Source: Prevotella sp.
Lineage (GTDB): Bacteria; Bacteroidota; Bacteroidia; Bacteroidales; Bacteroidaceae
Direction: 5' to 3'
DNA length: 42,735 bases
Assembly: GCA_024690505.1 (NCBI GenBank)
Contig: JAILPA010000098.1
Location: forward strand, 1-42,735
In this document: piece after piece, positions 1 through 8,824 of the stretch
Layout: every line of letters begins with the position of its first letter
How positions within the stretch are numbered: position 1 is the stretch's first letter
The notes under the pieces: generated by a model
Told to the model about the DNA's origin: nothing
Seen by the model: the letters and a program-made list of their open reading frames with translations, nothing else
Database searches by the model: none
Translations under genes and position numbers: made by a program

Positions 1-187
1 CCAGTGGTTGATCGGCTTTCGCCTGCGTTCCCTGGGGCTGTTCAGCTTTCACTGGCGTTCCCTGTTCAGGTTCCGGTACTTCCTTCTTTGGTGCCCGTTT
101 TACTGTGGGTTTCCCGCAGTGTCGGCAGTATTGGTCTTCCGGATCAACCTCCTTGTAGCAGTATGGGCAAACTTGTACTCTTTCCAT
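1..187 (-). CDS. Zinc-ribbon protein, partial (3' end outside the window)
   Basis: Read on the minus strand from the ATG at 187, this open frame runs off the left edge with 62 residues visible. It begins MERVQVCPYCYKEV and carries two CxxC pairs (CPYC near residues 7-10, CRHC near 22-25), the spacing of a small zinc ribbon. After it comes a Lys/Pro/Glu/Gln-rich linker in which a short 'EQPQGT/EQGTP' motif is repeated. In Bacteroidetes such N-terminal zinc ribbons often precede a membrane segment and a small domain, but nothing beyond the linker is visible here. It lies 20 bp downstream of the lipoprotein gene and is probably co-transcribed with it and der. Function unknown. Confidence 0.7.
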   Translation of the reverse strand, partial: MERVQVCPYCYKEVDPEDQYCRHCGKPTVKRAPKKEVPEPEQGTPVKAEQPQGTQAKADQPL

Positions 188-207
188 ATTCCATAGTGAG
201 TTTTTTG

Positions 208-618
208 TTATTTCAAGCACCACTGCCCTTTGTGCTCCACCATGGGAACCACTATCTCTTCCTGTGTGCCGTTGCCGTAGCTGAGCAGGAGGAACACCTG
301 GATGATGCCCAGCGAGGGGTCGACTTCTGTGCGTGTCACCTCGACCTTATTCACGCCCTGCCGTTCGCTTTTTACTTGTGCCACGTGCTGAGCCAATGAT
401 TGGAGCATGGCCAGGCGGAAGTCCTGTGGCATGTCGGCGGCATGAAGCCGGGTGTCGAGGAACTTCTGCGTGTCACCGTGGTACAGGGCATCGTAGGCCG
501 TTGTGGCAGCCTTGGCAGCCAGCTCTTCCGGCTTGAGTTCCGGTTCCGAAGCCGACTCTTTCTTTCCGCAGGCGCCCAGTGCTGCCGCCAGAATAAGAAT
601 ATACAGTATGTGCCTCAC
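208..618 (-). CDS. Small lipoprotein, possibly DUF4878-like
   Basis: A 136-residue protein with a classical lipoprotein signal: [17 protein letters not shown], lipobox LGAC with Cys17 as the lipidated residue, followed by a charged Lys/Glu tether. The rest (about residues 35-136) alternates helices and strands and resembles short NTF2-like/DUF4878 lipoproteins, though this family guess is weak. The start codon is GTG at 618, and its first bases overlap the TGA of der (GTGA junction), which argues for translational coupling with der and fixes the start. It is expected to sit in the inner leaflet of the outer membrane or in the inner membrane facing the periplasm. No catalytic motif is visible; function unknown. 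Confidence 0.75.
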   Translation of the reverse strand: MRHILYILILAAALGACGKKESASEPELKPEELAAKAATTAYDALYHGDTQKFLDTRLHAADMPQDFRLAMLQSLAQHVAQVKSERQGVNKVEVTRTEVDPSLGIIQVFLLLSYGNGTQEEIVVPMVEHKGQWCLK

Positions 619-1928
619 TTCTGACGGATGAAAATGTTGATGGGACAGCCGGTGAGCTGCCAGTTCTCGCGAATCTTGTTCTCGAGGAAACGCTTGTAGG
701 GCTCCTTGACGTACTGCGGCAGGTTGGCGTAGAAGATGAAGGTGGGAATCTGGGTGTCGGGCACCTGACTCACGTATTTTATCTTGATGTACTTGCCCTT
801 GATGCTGGGTGGCGGTGTTGCCTCGATGATAGGGAGCATCACCTCGTTCAGCTTCGTGGTTCCTATGCGTGCCTTACGGTTCAGGTAGACCTGCTTGGCT
901 GTCTCCAGTACGCGGAAGATGCGTTGCTTCGTCAGTGCCGATGCGAAGATGATGGGGAAGTCGCGGAAGGGGGCCATGCGTTCGCGTATGGCTCCCTCGA
1001 AGGTGTCGATGGCTGCTTGCGTCTTCACTTCCACCAGGTCCCATTTGTTGACCACCACCACCAGGCTCTTGTTGTTCTTCTGTATGAGCTGGAAGATGTT
1101 CAGATCCTGTGCTTCGATGCCTCGTGTGGCATCAATCATCAGTATGCACACGTCGCTGTTCTCTATGGCGCGTATGCTTCGCATGACGCTGTAGAACTCC
1201 AGGTCTTCCGTCACCTTGTTCTTGCGGCGTATGCCGGCCGTGTCGACCAGGTAGAAATCGAATCCGAATTTGTCGTAACGGGTATAGATGCTGTCGCGCG
1301 TGGTGCCTGCAATGTCGGTGACGATGTGTCGGTCTTCGCCGATGAAGGCGTTGATGATGCTCGACTTTCCCACGTTGGGCCTGCCCACGACGGCGAATCG
1401 CGGTATGCCGTCTTCGGCCTCTTCCTCCTGTTTCTTGGGCAGCATCTCCACCACCTTGTCCAGCAGGTCGCCGGTGCCGCTGCCCGTGGCGGCGCTGATG
1501 CAGTAGGGGTCGCCCAGCCCTAGGCGGTAGAAGTCGTACTGCCCGTAGAGGTCTTTGCCGTCGTCGGCTTTGTTGGCCACCACCAGCACTGGCAGTTTGG
1601 CGCGGCGCAGTATCTGTGCCACGTCCATGTCCCAGTCGGTGACGCCGTTCTTGATGTCGCAGAGGAAGAGCACCAGGTCGGCCTCCTCGGTGGCAATGAC
1701 CACCTGCTTGCGTATCTCCTCCTCGAAGATGTCGTCGCTGTTTACTACCCATCCGCCTGTGTCGACCACAGAGAAATCCACTCCGCACCAATCGCATTTG
1801 CCGTACTGGCGGTCGCGCGTGGTACCAGCCTCGTCGCTCACAATAGCCTGACGACTGTTGGTCAGACGGTTAAACAATGTAGACTTGCCTACGTTCGGAC
1901 GGCCTACAATGGCTACTAAGTTTCCCAT
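615..1928 (-). CDS. der: Ribosome-assembly GTPase Der (EngA)
   Basis: A 437-residue tandem-GTPase protein, the usual length for Der. Two G domains are visible: P-loop GRPNVGKS at residues 9-16 with DTGG near 56-59 and NKAD near 119-122, and a second GRPNVGKS at 182-189 with DTAG and NKWD further on. A C-terminal KH-like domain ends the protein. Der acts in late 50S ribosomal subunit maturation. The open frame continues upstream to 2759, but that extension is antisense to the next gene and begins before the conserved [16 protein letters not shown] start, so the ATG at 1928 is chosen; a consensus -7 element lies 19 bp upstream. It is followed by an overlapping lipoprotein gene. Confidence 0.97.
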   Translation of the reverse strand: MGNLVAIVGRPNVGKSTLFNRLTNSRQAIVSDEAGTTRDRQYGKCDWCGVDFSVVDTGGWVVNSDDIFEEEIRKQVVIATEEADLVLFLCDIKNGVTDWDMDVAQILRRAKLPVLVVANKADDGKDLYGQYDFYRLGLGDPYCISAATGSGTGDLLDKVVEMLPKKQEEEAEDGIPRFAVVGRPNVGKSSIINAFIGEDRHIVTDIAGTTRDSIYTRYDKFGFDFYLVDTAGIRRKNKVTEDLEFYSVMRSIRAIENSDVCILMIDATRGIEAQDLNIFQLIQKNNKSLVVVVNKWDLVEVKTQAAIDTFEGAIRERMAPFRDFPIIFASALTKQRIFRVLETAKQVYLNRKARIGTTKLNEVMLPIIEATPPPSIKGKYIKIKYVSQVPDTQIPTFIFYANLPQYVKEPYKRFLENKIRENWQLTGCPINIFIRQK

Positions 1929-1946
1929 ATTATCTGCTTTTTGCTT

Positions 1947-1955
1947 GCAAAGGTA
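1947..1955 (-). promoter_or_regulatory. Promoter -7 element of der
   Basis: On the minus strand this reads TACCTTTGC, a perfect match to the Bacteroidetes TAnnTTTGC element. It sits 19 bp upstream of the der ATG. I do not see a good TTTG -33 element at the expected distance; a small dyad TGGCA...TGCCA (around 1974-1988) lies there instead, in the gap shared with the divergent gene at 2028. Confidence 0.6.
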
Positions 1956-2027
1956 CAAAAAAAATGTGAAAGATGGCATAGTTTGCCATTTTTTTCGTAA
2001 CTTCGCCGCTGATAAAACTATACCATT

Positions 2028-3242
2028 ATGAAACACTATCATTCCAGATTGATGCTTTCTGCCCTCTTGTTGCTGTTGTCGGCAGCCATGTGGGCCAACG
2101 ATGGCGTGTACTACGTGAGCGGCAACCAACTGGTGCCTGTGAAGGAGACCGACATCGCCGTGACCAAGGAGATTCTGACCATCGAGATTGGCGACGACGA
2201 GTACGCCAACGTAGATGTCTACTACGAGTTTACTAACAATGGCTCTGCCAAGACGGTGACGATGGGCTTCGAGGCCATGCTGCCTTATGAGGGCGGCGAG
2301 AGCGTGCTCAACCGGCAGGGCGTCCACCCCTACATCAAGGACTTCAAGGCCCTGTTCAACGGCACCCAGCTGATCTATTCCACCGGTGTGGTGGCTGTGA
2401 ATGGCGAGAATGGCTACAGCGACATGAAGCCGCTCGACATGCGTAAGTGGCGCTATGAATTCAATTTTCCCGATAACGACTATGCCCAACAGTGGGACAT
2501 GGTGGAGGGCCATCTGGTGAATGGGCACGACACCATAATGACAGTGGCCTATGCCTACTACTTCGAGGCCAAGTTCCAGCCGGGGAAGAACATTGTGAAG
2601 CACACTTACCGCTATCGCATGTCGAGCGACGTGATGCACGACTTCTCCATCCCTTACATGCTGACGCCTGCCACCCGCTGGGCCAACCATCAGATTGACG
2701 ACTTCACCCTCTGCATCAAGGCTCCGAAGGGCATCAAGCATTTCTACATGCCCGACCACATCTTCCGCTCAGCGCCTTTCCGCGTGGTCAGCGGAGTGGG
2801 CAAGACAAGACATTGCGACAAGAACGAGGACGATAACGTGTGGACCGACTACACCGAGGTGTCGCTCCGTCATGGCGCTGTGGAGTGGAAAGCCCGCAAC
2901 TTCCGCCCCACCGACGAGCTCTTCATCCGTTCGGCGAAGGGGCTTCCCGGTAATCTGCTGGTGGGCGCCTACTACAGCTCAACGCCCTTCTGGTGCTCGG
3001 AGGACGTCGATAGCCAGCTGTTCTACGGCCGTCCCGACTGCTCTGAGGAGGAGGAACAGGCTCTCGTCAAGCGCATCCGCCGCAATCTGCCCTATGCTGC
3101 CCGTGGCTACGTCTTCCGCGACAAGAAGTTGCAGCATTTCTTCGACAACCAGTGGTGGTACATGCCCGATCCCAACTGGAAGATGTCGACCGACGACTTC
3201 AGCAAGTTCGACTGGGAACTGATTAACGGCCTTGAAGAGTAA
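2028..3242 (+). CDS. Exported DUF4424-like protein with C-terminal YARHG domain (paralogue 1)
   Basis: A 404-residue protein with an N-terminal signal peptide (about residues 1-23, cleavage after WA). The segment after it, '[20 protein letters not shown]' followed by alternating strands ending '[11 protein letters not shown]', resembles the start of DUF4424 proteins. Near the C terminus (about 350-385) the stretch [10 protein letters not shown]...FFDNQWWY matches the YARHG domain, an extracellular module of unknown role. It is therefore probably periplasmic or surface-exposed. The next gene is a close paralogue with the same order of blocks. It is transcribed divergently from der; a weak TAACTTCGC element at about 1999-2007 could be its -7 box. 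Function unknown; the domain calls rest on motif memory. Confidence 0.8.
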   Translation: MKHYHSRLMLSALLLLLSAAMWANDGVYYVSGNQLVPVKETDIAVTKEILTIEIGDDEYANVDVYYEFTNNGSAKTVTMGFEAMLPYEGGESVLNRQGVHPYIKDFKALFNGTQLIYSTGVVAVNGENGYSDMKPLDMRKWRYEFNFPDNDYAQQWDMVEGHLVNGHDTIMTVAYAYYFEAKFQPGKNIVKHTYRYRMSSDVMHDFSIPYMLTPATRWANHQIDDFTLCIKAPKGIKHFYMPDHIFRSAPFRVVSGVGKTRHCDKNEDDNVWTDYTEVSLRHGAVEWKARNFRPTDELFIRSAKGLPGNLLVGAYYSSTPFWCSEDVDSQLFYGRPDCSEEEEQALVKRIRRNLPYAARGYVFRDKKLQHFFDNQWWYMPDPNWKMSTDDFSKFDWELINGLEE

Positions 3243-3285
3243 TCCCACAGCTATGAGTCAAACACCCCTAGTTCCTTTCCATACG

Positions 3286-4491
3286 ATGATAACCAAACGC
3301 CTTTTACTCACCTTTGCTGCCATGATGCTGATGGGCGGCTTGAGCGCCAACGACGGCGTGTACTACGTCAGCGGTAACCAGCTGGTTTCCGTCGAGGAGA
3401 CCGACATCGCCGTGGCGAAAGAGATACTGACCATCGAGATTGGCGACGACCAGTTTGCCAGGGTCAACGTCTACTACGAGTTCTATAATCCAGGCCCCGC
3501 CAAGACCCTTACCATGGGCTTCGAGGCCATGTTGCCCTATGAAGGGTCTGTCTGCGAACTGAATCCGAAGGGCGTTCATCCCTATATCCATGACTTTACC
3601 GCCACCATCAACGGCAAGTCCACACCCTATTCCACTGGCGTGGTGGCCAAACGCGACAGCGTGCCCACCGACATGAGGCCCCTTAACATGCGCAAGTGGC
3701 ACTTCGGTCCTGGCGACGGCTTTCAGGAAGAGGACGGCAACACCTATTGGGACATGAACGAAAGCTTCCTCACCAACGGCACTGACACCATCGACTTTGC
3801 CTCCTGCGCATACTACTTCAAGGCACGATTCAAAGAGGGGAAGAACATCGTAGTGCATTCTTACCGCTATCGCATGTCGGCCAGTGTCAACTATAATTAT
3901 GCTATCCCCTATCTGCTCACGCCGGCCACCCGCTGGGCCAACCACCAGATTGACGATTTCACCCTGCACATCACCGCTCCGAAGGGCATCAGGCACTTCA
4001 TGCTCTACAACGACGGATTCCTCGCAGCACCCTTCCAACTCGTCAGCGGCAAAGGGAAGATGAGACCTCGGGAAAGAGTCGAAGAGGACTTCAATCGGTC
4101 GGATATGCTCGAAGTCTACATGTACAACGGCACATTGGAGTGGAAATCCCGCAACTTCAGGCCAGAGCACGAGCTGTTTGTCTTCTCGGGAAATTTCTAT
4201 GGCGATGCGGGCGGAATAGGCTACGACAACAACTCGTTCTTCCAGGTAGACGACAGCCTGTATCAGGCATTCTATGGCAAGCCGGCAAAGAACGACAAGG
4301 AAAAGACCGACCTGGAAAAGCGCATCCGTCGCAACCTGCCCTATGCCGCACGCGGCTACGTCTTCAACGACAAGAACCTGCGGGCCTTCTTCGAGAAGCA
4401 GTGGTGGTACACGCCCGACCCTAACTGGAAAATGTCGACCGACGACTTTACCAGATATGACTGGGACATGATAGAATCGACTACTTATTGA
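3286..4491 (+). CDS. Exported DUF4424-like protein with C-terminal YARHG domain (paralogue 2)
   Basis: A 401-residue protein paralogous to the upstream gene: both carry [14 protein letters not shown] just after the signal peptide, the block [13 protein letters not shown] in the middle, and the YARHG segment [10 protein letters not shown]...FFEKQWWY at the C terminus. The open frame starts at 3232, overlapping the previous stop, but the ATG at 3286 puts a signal peptide (MITKRLLLTFAAMMLMGG) at the N terminus and leaves a 43-bp gap, so it is preferred; the ATG at 3253 is a less likely alternative. The central 240-300 region differs most between the copies, which suggests diversification of a surface after duplication. 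Role unknown. Confidence 0.8.
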   Translation: MITKRLLLTFAAMMLMGGLSANDGVYYVSGNQLVSVEETDIAVAKEILTIEIGDDQFARVNVYYEFYNPGPAKTLTMGFEAMLPYEGSVCELNPKGVHPYIHDFTATINGKSTPYSTGVVAKRDSVPTDMRPLNMRKWHFGPGDGFQEEDGNTYWDMNESFLTNGTDTIDFASCAYYFKARFKEGKNIVVHSYRYRMSASVNYNYAIPYLLTPATRWANHQIDDFTLHITAPKGIRHFMLYNDGFLAAPFQLVSGKGKMRPRERVEEDFNRSDMLEVYMYNGTLEWKSRNFRPEHELFVFSGNFYGDAGGIGYDNNSFFQVDDSLYQAFYGKPAKNDKEKTDLEKRIRRNLPYAARGYVFNDKNLRAFFEKQWWYTPDPNWKMSTDDFTRYDWDMIESTTY

Positions 4492-4583
4492 TAGGCCCTG
4501 CCACAAAAGCCCGAAGCCAGACAAAATCTTTCTTGCTATCGCTATCCATTGGCAACGACGACCCACAAGTGTTGAAATCATGA

Positions 4584-4613
4584 CGCGGCCTGTTACAGTT
4601 TGAACAGGCTGCG
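4584..4613 (+). terminator. Hairpin downstream of the YARHG gene pair
   Basis: CGCGGCCTGTT (4584-4594) pairs with AACAGGCTGCG (4603-4613) over 11 bp with one G-T pair and an 8-base loop, about 90 bp after the stop of the second YARHG gene. The tract that follows, TTATGATTTT, is only moderately T-rich, so this is a candidate rather than a textbook terminator. The rest of 4492-4702 shows nothing else recognisable. Confidence 0.45.
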
Positions 4614-4702
4614 TTATGATTTTGGGGCCACTGGGGGGAATCATCTGAACAATCTTGTGCACAGGCTATATGCACCGCGAAAAACCGCAGGACAGAGACC
4701 AT

Positions 4703-4860
4703 AGTCCGAACGGCTTCGGACTCGCAGTCCAAACGGCGTTGGACTCGCAGTCTAACCATGTTTCGGACTCGCAGTCCGAAAGCAGTCTCGGACTCGCAGT
4801 CCGAAGCCCTCGGACTGGGAGTCCGAAGGCTCCAAACTCACAGTCCGAAGCCTTCGGACT
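4703..4860. repeat. Array of short palindromes (CGGACTCGCAGTCCG type)
   Basis: Seven to eight short palindromes lie in 158 bp between the convergent YARHG genes and dnaA. The core CGGACTCGCAGTCCG (6-bp arms, 3-base loop) occurs perfectly at about 4766-4780 and 4789-4803 and with changes at 4717-4731, 4740-4754, 4811-4825 and 4832-4846. The array begins with AGTCCGAACGGCTTCGGACT (4703-4722) and ends with AGTCCGAAGCCTTCGGACT (4842-4860), which is followed by CTTTT. Units recur every 21-25 bp, and arms of neighbouring units can pair with each other, so alternative folds are possible. The remaining DNA to the dnaA stop (4861-4988) is A/G-rich without a gene. Confidence 0.85.
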
Positions 4861-4988
4861 GCTTTTGGGTGACAATAAGCAATGGCACAAGGGCCAAGAA
4901 CCAATAGTGCAAGGGACATGAAATAAAAATGCAAGGGACAATGACGACCCTTGCAAACTACTGCTTGTGATGATAATGGGGTGGGGTT

Positions 4989-6398
4989 TTACTGCTTCAG
5001 CTTGAAAGAATGCTCAATGCTGTTCAGCTCCTCGGCAAAGGCACGGTCTACCTTCAGGCGCTGCTCCACGGTGCTGCAGCTATGAATCACCGTGCTGTGG
5101 TCGCGGCCGCCGATGAGCTGTCCGATGCGGGCGGCAGGCATCTTCGTGTACTTCTGGGCCAGATACATCGACACCTGGCGCACCTGCACGTAGTCGCGCT
5201 TGCGGCTCTTGCTGAACACTTGCTGCTGGCTCACACCGAAGTGGTGGCACACCTTGTCGATAATATCGTCAATTGTCAGCGGATGGTCATCCATCTTCAC
5301 GGCACGCTTGATGACGCGCTCGGCCAGCCTCATGTCGACATGCGTGTTGTAGACTATGCTGAAGGCCAGCAACTGGTTCACCACACCCTCCAGGTCGCGC
5401 ACGCTGCCGTTGGCGCTCTGGGCAATGAACTGGATGACGTCGGCTGGTATCTTCAGACCGTCGCGACGGCACTTCGAGTTCAGAATGTCTACACAGAGTT
5501 GCACGTTGGGCTTCTCGAGCTCGGCAATAAGACCACACGAGAAACGTGTCAGCAGGCGATCCTTCACGCCGTCGAGGTCGACGGGCGGACGGTCGCTGGC
5601 CAGAATAATCTGCTTGCCCAGGCGGAATAGGTGGTCGAAGATGTGGAAGAACGTGTCGAGCGTCTTCGGGGCATTGATCCATTCCTGTATGTCGTCGACT
5701 ATAAGCACGTCGATGGTCTGGTAGAAATTGATGAAGTCGTTGGTGGTGTTTTGCCTTACGGCATCGGTAAACTGAACTTGGAACAGACGGGCCGATACGT
5801 AGAGCACGCGCTTCTGGGGATACATCTTCTTCGTGAGCACGCCAATGGCATTGATAAGGTGGGTCTTGCCACAGCCTGACGGGCCGTAGAGGAAGAAGGG
5901 ATTGAACGTCGATTTGCCCGGATGCTCGCCAATGGCGATACCCACGGTGCGCGGCAACTTGTTAGAGTCGCCCTCAATGAAGTTGTCGAAGGTCTGCTTG
6001 GGGTTCAGTTGGGGGTTCAGCTCCTGTGGCACGGCGGCGTCGAGCACAGTGGGAGCGCGGTTGCCGCGGGTAGTGGCCTGAGGTGCCTCGATGTCCGACG
6101 GACGGTCGCCCTCCCACTCCTGAATCTTCTTGTGCTCTCTATCGGTAACTAAGCGGTATTTCAGGCTCACGCTGGCCTTGAAGCTGTTGGTCAATGCCCA
6201 GGCCATCAGGCGCACGAAGTTCTGCTCCAAGTACTCGTAGATATACGCACTTGGAACCTGCACCAGCACTGTCTTCTGCTGCTCGTCGTAGCTCTCGAAG
6301 ACAATGGGCTCGAACCACGTCTTATATGTCTGCTCGGTGACGTTCTGCTTGATGAGTCGCAAGCATTCGTTCCAAAGCGCAAGATGTCCTTTCTGCAT
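4989..6398 (-). CDS. dnaA: Chromosomal replication initiator DnaA
   Basis: A 469-residue DnaA with all four domains: N-terminal domain I (LWNECLRLIK and TYKTWFEPI, residues 8-33), a linker (about 90-135), the AAA+ domain with Walker A GPSGCGKT at 172-179 and Walker B LIVDDIQ at 232-238, and the DNA-binding domain with the signature GGRDHSTVIHSC at 430-441. It binds DnaA boxes and opens oriC to start replication. It is preceded by the MlaD-family gene with a 231-bp gap holding its own promoter, so it is probably transcribed alone. No dnaN is adjacent, as is common in Bacteroidetes. I found no cluster of TTATCCACA boxes nearby, so oriC is not assigned here. Confidence 0.98.
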   Translation of the reverse strand: MQKGHLALWNECLRLIKQNVTEQTYKTWFEPIVFESYDEQQKTVLVQVPSAYIYEYLEQNFVRLMAWALTNSFKASVSLKYRLVTDREHKKIQEWEGDRPSDIEAPQATTRGNRAPTVLDAAVPQELNPQLNPKQTFDNFIEGDSNKLPRTVGIAIGEHPGKSTFNPFFLYGPSGCGKTHLINAIGVLTKKMYPQKRVLYVSARLFQVQFTDAVRQNTTNDFINFYQTIDVLIVDDIQEWINAPKTLDTFFHIFDHLFRLGKQIILASDRPPVDLDGVKDRLLTRFSCGLIAELEKPNVQLCVDILNSKCRRDGLKIPADVIQFIAQSANGSVRDLEGVVNQLLAFSIVYNTHVDMRLAERVIKRAVKMDDHPLTIDDIIDKVCHHFGVSQQQVFSKSRKRDYVQVRQVSMYLAQKYTKMPAARIGQLIGGRDHSTVIHSCSTVEQRLKVDRAFAEELNSIEHSFKLKQ

Positions 6399-6416
6399 TT
6401 TTTAGGTTTTACGACT

Positions 6417-6449
6417 GCAAAGGTCGCAAAAAAAATTGAATCCCACAAA
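6417..6449 (-). promoter_or_regulatory. dnaA promoter (-33 TTTG / -7 GACCTTTGC)
   Basis: On the minus strand a TTTG element (6446-6449) is separated by 20 bp from GACCTTTGC (6417-6425), the spacing expected for the Bacteroidetes primary sigma factor; only the first T of the -7 consensus TAnnTTTGC is replaced by G. The -7 element lies 18 bp upstream of the dnaA ATG, implying a very short 5' leader. Confidence 0.65.
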
Positions 6450-6471
6450 TTGGCTCAAATTGCCTCTGTGT

Positions 6472-6486
6472 TTACAATCGTTGTAA
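6472..6486. promoter_or_regulatory. Dyad upstream of the dnaA promoter
   Basis: TTACAATCGTTGTAA is a perfect 6-bp dyad with a 3-base centre, 22 bp upstream of the dnaA -33 element. It could be an operator. The rest of the 231-bp gap 6399-6629 is AT-rich, with no gene and no clear DnaA box. Confidence 0.3.
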
Positions 6487-6629
6487 CTAATTAAGAATAG
6501 GGTGCTTAGATTGTTTCACGATTTTTATTCATTTCGACCACTTGTGTATTTCAATGGTTCTGTAAAACAGATAGTTATAAAAATGTTTACGGGATTTCAA
6601 GGGCGTCGATTATTTAGACAAAATTGAAA

Positions 6630-7532
6630 TTACTTATCTTTTTTGCCGAATACCGACACGTTGATGTAACGGCGCGGGTGCTGTTTGAAGTCGATGAGGA
6701 GCGAGTCAACATCGCGCATGGTGGCGGTCAGGTTCTGGTAGAGCTGTGGGTCGTGCAGCAGCAGTCCGAGGGAGCCTTCGCGGCTGGCCAAGGCGGCCGA
6801 CATCTGCTCTACGTTTGCCAGTGTGCCGTCAATGCGTTTTACCAGGGCCTCCACGTCTATCTGGCTCAGGTTCTGCGTCAGCGTCTCGGTGCTGGCCAGG
6901 GTGGCGTCGGCCCTCTGCATCATGCCCGGCAGGCGCTGGCCCACGCTGGTCACCAGGCGCTGCAGGTCGTGCGAGGTGCTGGTCAGGGTGGCTGTCAGCT
7001 CCTCGGTGTTGTGGAGGGTGCCGGCCAGGGCTGGGTCGGCTACGAGGGTGTTTACGCAGACCAGGATGGAGTCGATGCGTGGCAGCATCTGCTCTATCTG
7101 CGGTATCATTTCCGCGGCTTTGCTCAGGGCCCCTTGCTGCAGGTGCCCTATCAGCGTGTCGCCTTCGGCCAGCGTACTGCCGCCGTTGTTGCTGAAGTGC
7201 AGCTCCAGCTTCACGTTGCCCAGGAAGTCGCTCACAATCTCGGCTGTGGTGCCGCGCGGAACGGGCAGCTTCTTGTCGAGGCCCACCACGGCCACGATGT
7301 GGTCAGGGTTGGCATAGTCGTACTCAATGCTCTTCACCACGCCCACACGGAAGCCGTTGGCGAAGATGGGGCTTGAGGGCGACAGGCCGCTGACATCATC
7401 GAACACGATGTAATAGCTCTTGTCGGACGAAAAGAGGCTCAGCCCCTTGAGGAAGTTCATGCCTATGAACAGTAACACGATGGCGAGAATGGCCGTCAGT
7501 GCTATCTTTACTTCTTTAGTGAAATATTTCAT
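6630..7532 (-). CDS. MlaD/MCE-family protein
   Basis: A 300-residue protein with one N-terminal membrane anchor (about residues 8-28) followed by an MCE domain (about 38-115, including GLSPSSPIFANGFRVG and VPRGTTAEI). The C-terminal half is helical and predicted to form coiled coils, as in MlaD-like substrate-binding subunits of lipid ABC transporters. It probably sits in the inner membrane with the MCE ring in the periplasm and takes part in phospholipid traffic to or from the outer membrane. No MlaE permease or MlaF ATPase is adjacent. Its ATG overlaps the TGA of the amidase gene (ATGA, 7529-7532), an arrangement of amidase plus MCE gene that recurs in Bacteroidetes. Confidence 0.88.
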   Translation of the reverse strand: MKYFTKEVKIALTAILAIVLLFIGMNFLKGLSLFSSDKSYYIVFDDVSGLSPSSPIFANGFRVGVVKSIEYDYANPDHIVAVVGLDKKLPVPRGTTAEIVSDFLGNVKLELHFSNNGGSTLAEGDTLIGHLQQGALSKAAEMIPQIEQMLPRIDSILVCVNTLVADPALAGTLHNTEELTATLTSTSHDLQRLVTSVGQRLPGMMQRADATLASTETLTQNLSQIDVEALVKRIDGTLANVEQMSAALASREGSLGLLLHDPQLYQNLTATMRDVDSLLIDFKQHPRRYINVSVFGKKDK

Positions 7533-8719
7533 CGTTTGTTCTGGTTCTGCTTAAATTCTTGATAGGCTGCAGCGGGGTCTACTTTCTCGCCGTTCTTGAA
7601 GGCTATGATAAAGGCTTCGGGAAACTTGTTGAGTACGTCCTTGCGCAACTGTTTGATGGCGTTATAGTCGGTGGAGGAGCCCACGGTGTACTTCCATAGG
7701 TTGCCGTCCTTGAAGCATTCCACGCCCTCCAGCCCCTTCAGTTGTGGGTCGTTGGTAGGCAGCTTTGTGACGATGGCCATCAGCTGTACCTTGAACACGG
7801 GGGCATCGGCAGGTTCTGTGGTGGGCGTGGCGGATGTAGCAGGCTGTTCGGTTGTTGTGGGCGTAGCGGGCTGCTCGGGCGCGGCGGGAGTAGCAGGCTG
7901 TTCGGGCGCGGTGGGCGTAGTGGGCTGGGCTGGCGCGGCTGCCGGCTGCTGCTTGTTCTTGTAGGCTACGAAAGCCTGATAGATGCCCTTGCCCAGGGCA
8001 TCGATAGTGTTGGCATTGGTCAGGGCGGCCTCCTCTGACGGGGTGGTGATATAGCCCAGCTCTACCAGACAGGCGGGCATTGACGTTTCGCGTAGCACGA
8101 GGAAGGCGTCCTGCTTCACGCCCTTGTTTGGTCGGCCGGCCGTGGCGCAGGTCTTCTGCTGTATCAGTTTGGCCAGCTCCACGCTCTTCTTCATGTTCGT
8201 CTCGTTCATCATGTCGAAGATGATGTAGCTTTCGGGCACACGGGGGTCGAAGCCGTCGTAGTGCTGACGATAGTCGCTCTCGTAGACCACCACTTCGTTC
8301 TCACGCATGGCGGCGCTCAGTTTCTCACCGCTGCGGCGCAGTCCCATGGTATAGGTTTCCATGCCTGTCACTTTCTTGCTTCCTGCCACGGCGTTGGTGT
8401 GGATGGAGATAAAGACATCTGCCTTGTTCTTATTGGCAATGTCGGCTCGTTTGTGCAGGGGAATGAAGACATCGGTCTTGCGGGTGTAGATGACCTTCAC
8501 GTCGGGGCAGTTCCGTTCTACATATTGTCCGAAGGCCAGCGCCACTTTCAGGTTGATGTTCTTCTCCTTGGCCCGTACTCCCAGTGCACCGGCATCCCGT
8601 CCGCCGTGTCCCGCGTCGATGACGAGTGTGAACTTATGAGGCTCGGCGCCACCGGCGGCTATGGGCAGGATGAGTGCCAGCGCCAGAATCATCAGTATGT
8701 TTCTTTTCGTTATAATCAT
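7529..8719 (-). CDS. N-acetylmuramoyl-L-alanine amidase (Amidase_3) with C-terminal SPOR-like domain
   Basis: A 396-residue exported enzyme with a signal peptide (about 1-25). The Amidase_3 domain (about 30-255) shows the zinc ligands and catalytic residues: His38 in DAGHGGRD, Glu52, His107 in SIHTNA and Glu220 in LVELGY. A Pro/Ala/Thr/Glu linker (about 259-307) is built from degenerate copies of EQPATP, and a SPOR-like segment (about 308-385) follows, which would target septal peptidoglycan. It cleaves the amide bond between MurNAc and the stem peptide in daughter-cell separation and turnover. The linker is repetitive at DNA level and may vary in length between strains. Confidence 0.93.
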   Translation of the reverse strand: MIITKRNILMILALALILPIAAGGAEPHKFTLVIDAGHGGRDAGALGVRAKEKNINLKVALAFGQYVERNCPDVKVIYTRKTDVFIPLHKRADIANKNKADVFISIHTNAVAGSKKVTGMETYTMGLRRSGEKLSAAMRENEVVVYESDYRQHYDGFDPRVPESYIIFDMMNETNMKKSVELAKLIQQKTCATAGRPNKGVKQDAFLVLRETSMPACLVELGYITTPSEEAALTNANTIDALGKGIYQAFVAYKNKQQPAAAPAQPTTPTAPEQPATPAAPEQPATPTTTEQPATSATPTTEPADAPVFKVQLMAIVTKLPTNDPQLKGLEGVECFKDGNLWKYTVGSSTDYNAIKQLRKDVLNKFPEAFIIAFKNGEKVDPAAAYQEFKQNQNKR

Positions 8720-8725
8720 TGTTGG

Positions 8726-8808
8726 TGTGTACGATGTGTTTTCTTCAATGCTTGTCGTTGCGTCTTTAGTGTGTACGATGTGTTCTCTTCTTTACTTGTC
8801 GTTGCGTT
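8726..8808. repeat. Direct repeat, 39 bp, two copies with 44-bp period
   Basis: GTGTGTACGATGTGTT starts both 8726 and 8770, and CTTGTCGTTGCGT closes both copies (8764 and 8808). The copies (8726-8764 and 8770-8808) differ at a few positions in the middle. They fill nearly the whole 105-bp gap between folB and the amidase gene, in the position of the amidase 5' region. Confidence 0.85.
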
Positions 8809-8824
8809 TGTTGTTAATTGTTCC

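Noticed and set aside
1929-2759. Open frame extending der upstream to a 714-residue protein
   Set aside because: It is antisense to the well-supported YARHG gene at 2028 and precedes the conserved N terminus of Der; a promoter element lies between.
3232-3285. Upstream start for the second YARHG gene
   Set aside because: It overlaps the previous stop and would bury the signal peptide 18 residues inside the protein.
4655-4956. Small open frames across the palindrome array
   Set aside because: Their sequences (repeated DSQSE or DCESE patterns) are translations of the palindromes in both directions.
6399-6629. oriC next to dnaA
   Set aside because: The gap is AT-rich, but I could not find a cluster of DnaA boxes; in many Bacteroidetes oriC is not beside dnaA.
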